From: Paenibacillus ehimensis NBRC 15659
GTDB lineage: Bacteria > Bacillota > Bacilli > Paenibacillales > NBRC-103111
Assembly: GCF_004000785.1 (NCBI RefSeq)
Contig: NZ_BILX01000013.1
Coordinates: 1-64,000 of the forward strand
Length of the DNA: 64,000 bases
Reading direction: 5' to 3'
Made by a program: the position numbers and the translations under genes. The notes under the pieces are model-generated. The model ran no database searches and was not told the origin of the DNA. It saw nothing but the letters and a program-made list of their open reading frames with translations. Each line of letters starts with the position of its first letter. Within the stretch, counting starts at the first letter, position 1. Positions 59,596 to 64,000 of this stretch are shown piece by piece.

Positions 59596-61311
59596 ATGGA
59601 CATTATCCGATTAAGAGTAAGCAGCGCCCGCTTTACGGAAAAGCTGAAGCAGGCGCCGACGCTCCGCCTCATCGATATTTTGCGCAACCTGCTGCTGCTG
59701 GAAGGAGACGAGTTCATCTGGGAGCTGTACCGGCAGTTGTTTTTCCGTGATGCCGATCCGGAAGGCTTTCACTCGCATATGAACGGGCTGAACGCCGGCG
59801 TGCCGAAAACCAACTTCCTGCTCTGTTTCCTGCAAAGCAGCGAAGCCGAACGTCTGTACAGCCCGGCCCACTCTCCGGCAAAATTTCCCCATACGACGTT
59901 CATCGGTATTTTTCACCGGATTAATCATGTAACCGATGTAGAGTTTGTGTATTACTTATATCAAGACTTGCTGCTGCGCCAGCCCGATCTGCCGGGACTT
60001 GAAAGCCATCTGCATCATCTCTCGCTTGGCTTGCCCCGGGTCCGGCTGCTCTGCAGCTTTATCGAATCCGGGGAGTTTCAGGAGAAGATCCACGCCGTTC
60101 CGCCGTTAGCTGCGCCTCTGCTGCCTCCGGCGCATTCCTTCAAGCACATCGGCATGTTTCTCGGGTACCAGCCGAAGATTCATCTGGAAGGCGAAGGCAT
60201 CGGGCGTTTTGTCGTCCGATTGACGGAAGGGCTGCTGTTGAACGCTCCGGACATCATGATTCACGTTGCGACGACGGAGCATAATTTTGCGGAAGTGGAG
60301 AAATTGTTCCAAGCCTTCGCCCCGCTCTATCCGAACCGGTTGTTTATGCACCATTTTCCAGACGTGCCCTGGTTGAACCGTCATCTCCCGGTTGACGTCT
60401 GGTTCGTGCCTTATGTAGGAATGGATATGGCCTTGCAGCTCGAACGTCCGGTTGTATTATGCATTCACGACCTCGTATACACCCATTTTCGGGAGCTGTA
60501 CGTCCGCAAGCATGCGGAATTGGTTCAAGGCCTGGACACGATCGTCCATGCTATGGCGAACAAAGCGGCCAAGGTCGTCTTTAACTCGGTCTACGTTCAA
60601 AACTACGAGGGCCTCAGCTACTTGCAGCTCCCGCTTCATAAAACGCAGGTGATCCGATTGGCCGCCCCTGTGGAGGAATACCGCAACCTGGGACTGCTTG
60701 CCGAAGGAGCTTTTCGCAGCAAGTATCAATTGTACGGGGATTATCTTGTGTTCCCTTCCATCATCCGGGCGCACAAAAATCACGACCGGCTGTTGGAGGC
60801 TTTTCTGAATTACCGTCAATCCCCTGAAGGCCGGGCTTCCAAGCTTAAGCTCGTTTTGACGGATCATTACCGCCACAGACCGCTGGAACACGAAATCGCC
60901 GCCGTGCTGGGACGGTGCCGGGATTACGAAGCCTTGAACAGCATCGTTTACTTATCGAGGCTCCCGTCCGGCGACATGCCTTCGCTGTACAAATATGCAT
61001 CGGGAACGATCGTGCCTACGCTTTTCGAAGGAAGCTGTCCCTTCCCGATTCTCGAATCTTTAACCGTCGATACGCCGGTAGCGATCAGCCGGATCGAGGT
61101 CGCCAGAGAAGTGATCAGCGATATGAACGCGTTCGTCACGTTCGATCCTTACTCGGTGCCCGAAATGACCGTCGCCATCGCTCAGCTTTACCAGAACCGC
61201 CATTCGTTGGTCTCCCAAGAGAAAGCCGCCATCTGGGGAACGCTGCAGCGCACGTGGTCCGACGTGGCGCAGGAATACTACCACATATTTCAAAGCCTTA
61301 TCAACCGGTGA
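59596..61311 (+). CDS. DUF4214 tandem fused to a GT4-type glycosyltransferase
   Basis: A 571-residue protein. Two DUF4214 modules occupy about 35-95 (FIWELYRQLFFRDADPEGF, then FLQSSEAERL) and 115-175 (EFVYYLYQDLLLRQPDLPGL, then FIESGEFQEK); these modules often accompany surface-polysaccharide enzymes. A GT-B glycosyltransferase follows, with GIGRFVVRLTEGLL, FNSVYVQNYEGL, YLVFPSIIRAHKNHDRLLEAF and LFEGSCPFPILESLTVDTPVAISR. ATG 59596 follows GGGAGG; the longer frame from 59575 is less supported. Confidence 0.88.
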   Translation: MDIIRLRVSSARFTEKLKQAPTLRLIDILRNLLLLEGDEFIWELYRQLFFRDADPEGFHSHMNGLNAGVPKTNFLLCFLQSSEAERLYSPAHSPAKFPHTTFIGIFHRINHVTDVEFVYYLYQDLLLRQPDLPGLESHLHHLSLGLPRVRLLCSFIESGEFQEKIHAVPPLAAPLLPPAHSFKHIGMFLGYQPKIHLEGEGIGRFVVRLTEGLLLNAPDIMIHVATTEHNFAEVEKLFQAFAPLYPNRLFMHHFPDVPWLNRHLPVDVWFVPYVGMDMALQLERPVVLCIHDLVYTHFRELYVRKHAELVQGLDTIVHAMANKAAKVVFNSVYVQNYEGLSYLQLPLHKTQVIRLAAPVEEYRNLGLLAEGAFRSKYQLYGDYLVFPSIIRAHKNHDRLLEAFLNYRQSPEGRASKLKLVLTDHYRHRPLEHEIAAVLGRCRDYEALNSIVYLSRLPSGDMPSLYKYASGTIVPTLFEGSCPFPILESLTVDTPVAISRIEVAREVISDMNAFVTFDPYSVPEMTVAIAQLYQNRHSLVSQEKAAIWGTLQRTWSDVAQEYYHIFQSLINR

Positions 61312-61347
61312 TCGGACTCGGCTGAACAGCGAGGAGGTAGATTCCGC

Positions 61348-61986
61348 ATGCCGACAAGACGCAAAGTGGTCGTTATCGGCGCCGGAGGGCATGCCAAGGT
61401 CGTGATCGATATGTTAAAGTCCGATCCTACGGTAGATCTTGCGGGCTGCACAACCAAGGCGCCTGGCACCGAAGTGTCGGGCATCCCTATCCTTGGCGAC
61501 GATTCCGTACTGCAGTGCCTGTACGAGGAAGGCGTCCGGCACGCCTTTGTCGCCATCGGAGACAACCGGCTGCGCGAGAAGCTGTGCCGGCAGACGGCCG
61601 AGGCCGGCTTCGAGTTCGTCAATGCGATCAGCCCGCGCGCCTTTATTGCCGAATCGGCAACGCTCGGAAGCGGGATTGCCGTAATGGCCGGCGCCGTGAT
61701 TCACGCCGATACGCATATCGGGGATTATGCAATCATCAATACGAACGCGTCGGTCGATCACGAATGCCGGATCGGCACCGCTTGCCATATCGCGCCGGGC
61801 TCGACCTTGTCCGGGAACGTGACGGTCGGTACGGGCACCCTGCTCGGAACGGGAACGAAGGTGATCGACGGCATCCGGATCGGGCAATGGTCCGTCGTCG
61901 GAGCCGGAGCGGCCGTTGTCCGCGACATTCCCGACCATTGCACGGCCGTCGGCGTTCCGGCGCGGGTGGTGAAACAAAGAAGCTAA
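61348..61986 (+). CDS. PglD/NeuD-type sugar O- or N-acyltransferase
   Basis: A 212-residue left-handed beta-helix acyltransferase with the NAD-like N-terminal domain (VVVIGAGGHAKVVIDML) typical of PglD/NeuD enzymes. The hexapeptide coil runs from about residue 100 (AVMAGAVIHADTHIGDYAIINTNASVDHECRIG), with the catalytic His in VDHE and PGSTLSGNVTVGTG. Uses an acyl-CoA to modify a nucleotide sugar; with a GDP-sugar pathway next door the acceptor may be an amino-deoxyhexose, though no aminotransferase gene is present. ATG 61348 with GAGGAGG upstream. A terminator follows. Confidence 0.9.
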   Translation: MPTRRKVVVIGAGGHAKVVIDMLKSDPTVDLAGCTTKAPGTEVSGIPILGDDSVLQCLYEEGVRHAFVAIGDNRLREKLCRQTAEAGFEFVNAISPRAFIAESATLGSGIAVMAGAVIHADTHIGDYAIINTNASVDHECRIGTACHIAPGSTLSGNVTVGTGTLLGTGTKVIDGIRIGQWSVVGAGAAVVRDIPDHCTAVGVPARVVKQRS

Positions 61987-61989
61987 AAG

Positions 61990-62038
61990 GCAAAGGACGC
62001 TTCCTCCCTCAGGCGGGATGAGGCGTCTTTGCTTTTTT
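61990..62038 (+). terminator. Terminator of the glycan locus
   Basis: GCAAAGGACGC pairs with GCGTCTTTGC, followed by TTTTTT. It closes the run that starts with the GT4 gene at 54911. Confidence 0.85.
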
Positions 62039-62113
62039 GGAATTTGGACATGTTGCTGCTTGGATGATTTTTAGCCCTTTAGGTTAAATTATGTTTCGTG
62101 ACTAAATCGAAAG

Positions 62114-62737
62114 TTGGTGAATTTCATTACGATTTCATTCTCACCCCGGCTTTATCACTGGTTTGTCCGGCCGAAATGGTTTACCAAAAAATATATTCAC
62201 GACCACGTGCAATCTCATTTTACGTTCGAAGGGCGATCCGTCCTGGATTTCGGCTCGGGTACCGGGGCCAATTGCTCCATGTTCCATCCGTTATATTACA
62301 TCGGGATGGACCCGGATGCCGGGAGAATTCGTTACGCGCAGCAATTGTTTCCCCAGCACCGGTTCCAGGTACTGGAAAACAATACGATTCCGTTTCCGCA
62401 GGAATCGGTCGATTACATTCTGATTATCGCCGTACTGCACCATATTTCTTCAGAGGAAATCTCCAGATACATGAAGGAATTTCAGCGTGTTCTTAAACCA
62501 AACGGAACGATCATCGTGATGGAGCCTTGCTTGTGCAAGAATAAACCTCTATGCAACAGGTTTATGAAATGGTACGACAAAGGGGAATATATTCGTAACG
62601 AAGTACAGTACCTGCAATTGTTTCAAGACCACGATTATGACTGTACGGTTCTCGAACGGTTCCGCAAATGCTTCTTATATCACGAGCTGTTTTTTTCGGC
62701 CAAGCCCAGATTGCAAAACAAAACCTCGCCCGAATAG
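62114..62737 (+). CDS. Class I SAM-dependent methyltransferase
   Basis: A 207-residue protein with motif I VLDFGSGTGANCSMF (about 43-57), an acidic strand-2 end (YIGMDPDAG), IPFPQESVDYILIIAVLHHI (motif II) and RVLKPNGTIIVMEP. Fits sugar- or small-molecule-modifying methyltransferases. The probable start is TTG 62114 (GTG one codon later also possible); no good ribosome binding site is seen, so expression may be low. The DNA is more AT-rich than the glycan genes, so it may not belong to that unit. It ends inside the terminator of the opposite small gene. Confidence 0.8.
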   Translation: MVNFITISFSPRLYHWFVRPKWFTKKYIHDHVQSHFTFEGRSVLDFGSGTGANCSMFHPLYYIGMDPDAGRIRYAQQLFPQHRFQVLENNTIPFPQESVDYILIIAVLHHISSEEISRYMKEFQRVLKPNGTIIVMEPCLCKNKPLCNRFMKWYDKGEYIRNEVQYLQLFQDHDYDCTVLERFRKCFLYHELFFSAKPRLQNKTSPE

Positions 62738-62743
62738 GCGAGG
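62717..62743 (-). terminator. Terminator of the small membrane-protein gene
   Basis: CCTCGCC (62724-62730) pairs with GGCGAGG (62737-62743). On the minus strand it is followed by TTTTGTTTT. It overlaps the last codons of the methyltransferase gene. Confidence 0.75.
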
Positions 62744-62752
62744 TCAGATCCA

Positions 62753-62899
62753 TTATCGGAATAACCGGAAGCCCCGTGCGCCTTGCAATAAGTTTCTGCG
62801 GCCGCCGTTGCGTCTTGCCACACCGTAGGCGACAGCTCCGCCTGCTGCCAGGGCCAGAAGCGACATCGTTGTCCATCTTCCAAACATTTTTCCATTCAT
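62753..62899 (-). CDS. Small membrane protein (DUF3918/YrzQ-like)
   Basis: A 48-residue peptide below the usual gene-calling limit: MNGKMFGRWT, a hydrophobic helix (SLLALAAGGAVAYGVA) and a basic tail rich in Arg and Asn. The pattern (short hydrophobic glycine/alanine helix plus basic tail) is like B. subtilis YrzQ/DUF3918. AAGGGG lies 14 bases before the ATG, a long spacing. Its own terminator follows. Confidence 0.55.
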   Translation of the reverse strand: MNGKMFGRWTTMSLLALAAGGAVAYGVARRNGGRRNLLQGARGFRLFR

Positions 62900-63030
62900 A
62901 AGGATATAATCGCCCCTTAAGATCGTGATTGGTTAATGCCCTTAACCATGAGTAGTTTACGAAGGATTCGACAAAATCATTCGAATCAATATTTGGGTTC
63001 GGGAAACGTATCGAAAGAAAGGGGACCGGC

Positions 63031-64000
63031 ATGAAAAGTAAACCTATCGTTTCCATTTTGCTGGCAGCAAGTTTAAGCCTGCCGATTACCGGTTGCAGCA
63101 AGGACCCCGGCCAACGAATAAATCAACAGAGCGTCAAGCCCTATTCGACGGCCAACCGGCATCCGAAACCGGTCCTGTTGATCGTTATCGATTCGCTCAT
63201 GGACAAGCCGCTGCGCGAAGCGATTCAAAACGGCCGCGCTCCTGCCATGCAGTTTCTGCTTGCTCGCGGGCAATTCTTCCCTCAGATGGTGAGCTCTTTT
63301 CCCACCATGTCCGTGACGATCGACAGCACCTTGCTGACCGGGACATATGCAGACCGGCATCGGGTGCCAGGACTCGTATGGTACAGCGATCGCGAGAAAA
63401 GGATGATTTACTACGGAAACGGCTTCAAAGAAGCGTTTAAGATCAACCAGCCGCAAGTGCTGGTAGATGCCGTGTATCAGCTAAATCAGGTTCAATTAAG
63501 CAAAGAAACGAAAACGATTCATGAAGAACTGGCCGACCAAGGAAAAGACTCCGCGTCCATCAACGCGATTGTGTTTAGAGGAAAAACGGAGCATACGTTA
63601 AAAATCCCCCGCTTGGCCGCCTACAGCAAGCATGTGCCGGAGCAAATGACAATCACGGGACCAAAATGGTTTTCGTATGCGGCTTTTGCCCAGCTGGACC
63701 CCGTGAACAACCGACGAAATGTGCGTTTATGGAAAAAATACGGGATGAACGACGCGTTATCCGGACAGGATGCCGCCTTTTTGATTCAACAGGACAAGCT
63801 TCCAAGCGTAACGATCGTCTACTTTCCGGAGAATGATAACACCGTTCATCGCAAGGGCACGGCATATTGGGGCGGCATTGAAAAAGCGGACAAAGCGCTT
63901 CAGTCGATGCTTAACGCCTACGGTTCATGGGAACGGGCCGTAAACGAAGCCGTATGGATCGTCATGGGGGATAGCGCGCAGAGCGCTGTTGCGAAGGATC
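63031..64000 (+). CDS. Type I phosphodiesterase/nucleotide pyrophosphatase-like lipoprotein (partial)
   Basis: The frame runs off the right edge of the window; about 323 residues are visible. It begins with a signal peptide and lipobox LPITGC, then an alkaline-phosphatase-superfamily fold: VLLIVIDSL (metal-binding Asp), QMVSSFPTMSVTIDSTLLTG (nucleophile Thr in FPT), DRHRVPGL, and later MGDSAQ (metal-binding Asp). These are features of type I phosphodiesterase/ENPP-like enzymes. ATG 63031 follows AAAGGGGA. Substrate not deducible. Extracytoplasmic. Confidence 0.85.
   Translation, partial: MKSKPIVSILLAASLSLPITGCSKDPGQRINQQSVKPYSTANRHPKPVLLIVIDSLMDKPLREAIQNGRAPAMQFLLARGQFFPQMVSSFPTMSVTIDSTLLTGTYADRHRVPGLVWYSDREKRMIYYGNGFKEAFKINQPQVLVDAVYQLNQVQLSKETKTIHEELADQGKDSASINAIVFRGKTEHTLKIPRLAAYSKHVPEQMTITGPKWFSYAAFAQLDPVNNRRNVRLWKKYGMNDALSGQDAAFLIQQDKLPSVTIVYFPENDNTVHRKGTAYWGGIEKADKALQSMLNAYGSWERAVNEAVWIVMGDSAQSAVAKD

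Overview
The window looks like chromosome from a moderately GC-rich, endospore-forming Firmicute of the Paenibacillaceae type (Paenibacillus or Cohnella-like). The basis is spore genes (gerE, gerM, a Ger(x)C-like lipoprotein, a BclA-like collagen protein, a YheC/D ATP-grasp protein), Gram-positive regulatory devices (SAM-I riboswitch, GlpP-type attenuation, a TxpA/BsrG-type type I toxin), strong AGGAGG ribosome binding sites, and gene orders shared with Bacillus (ysoA-tig-clpX; gerM-rph-rdgB; rbsRKDACB). No rRNA, tRNA, CRISPR array or insertion sequence was found.

Layout. 0-8 kb: a cytochrome P450 converging on ispG, then clpX, clpP, tig and a YsoA-like protein, all on the minus strand. 8-19.4 kb: asnB, rdgB, rph, gerM, a GGDEF protein, a PgpA-like phosphatase, two spore-type lipoproteins, a metallo-hydrolase/methyltransferase pair and a ROK regulator. 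19.7-22.1 kb: two overlapping DndB-like DGQHR-domain genes with no other dnd genes. 22.3-29.3 kb: a YqjF-like protein, the glpD/glpP module, an alpha/beta hydrolase, a decayed transporter and ribonuclease J. 29.3-30.7 kb: an AT-rich patch with a retropepsin-like pair, a fragment resembling gerE, and gerE itself. 30.8-36.2 kb: a GH38 alpha-mannosidase, its likely regulator and a VOC protein. 36.5-39.4 kb: metNIQ under a SAM riboswitch. 39.5-46 kb: two two-component systems (one response regulator is frameshifted), DedA, a PmtA-like methyltransferase, MscL and YcnI. 46.1-46.5 kb: a previously unlisted type I toxin-antitoxin locus. 46.7-52.7 kb: the ribose operon with duplicated operators. 52.8-62 kb: a probable spore-surface glycan locus (collagen-like protein, YheC/D, three glycosyltransferases, GDP-mannose and GDP-deoxyhexose enzymes, a PglD-like acyltransferase). 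The window ends inside a phosphodiesterase lipoprotein.

Several circuits are complete within the window. The glpD leader carries a terminator hairpin and its likely antiterminator, glpP, lies just past glpD. metNIQ reads out SAM. RbsR sits under two copies of its presumed operator. gerE has a sigma-K-like promoter and gerM a sigma-E-like one. The least explained items are the DndB-like pair, the glycan cluster with a protamine-like N-terminal extension on one glycosyltransferase, the helically phased TATGT array between clpP and tig, and the toxin locus. All calls are from reading sequence; no database search was run.
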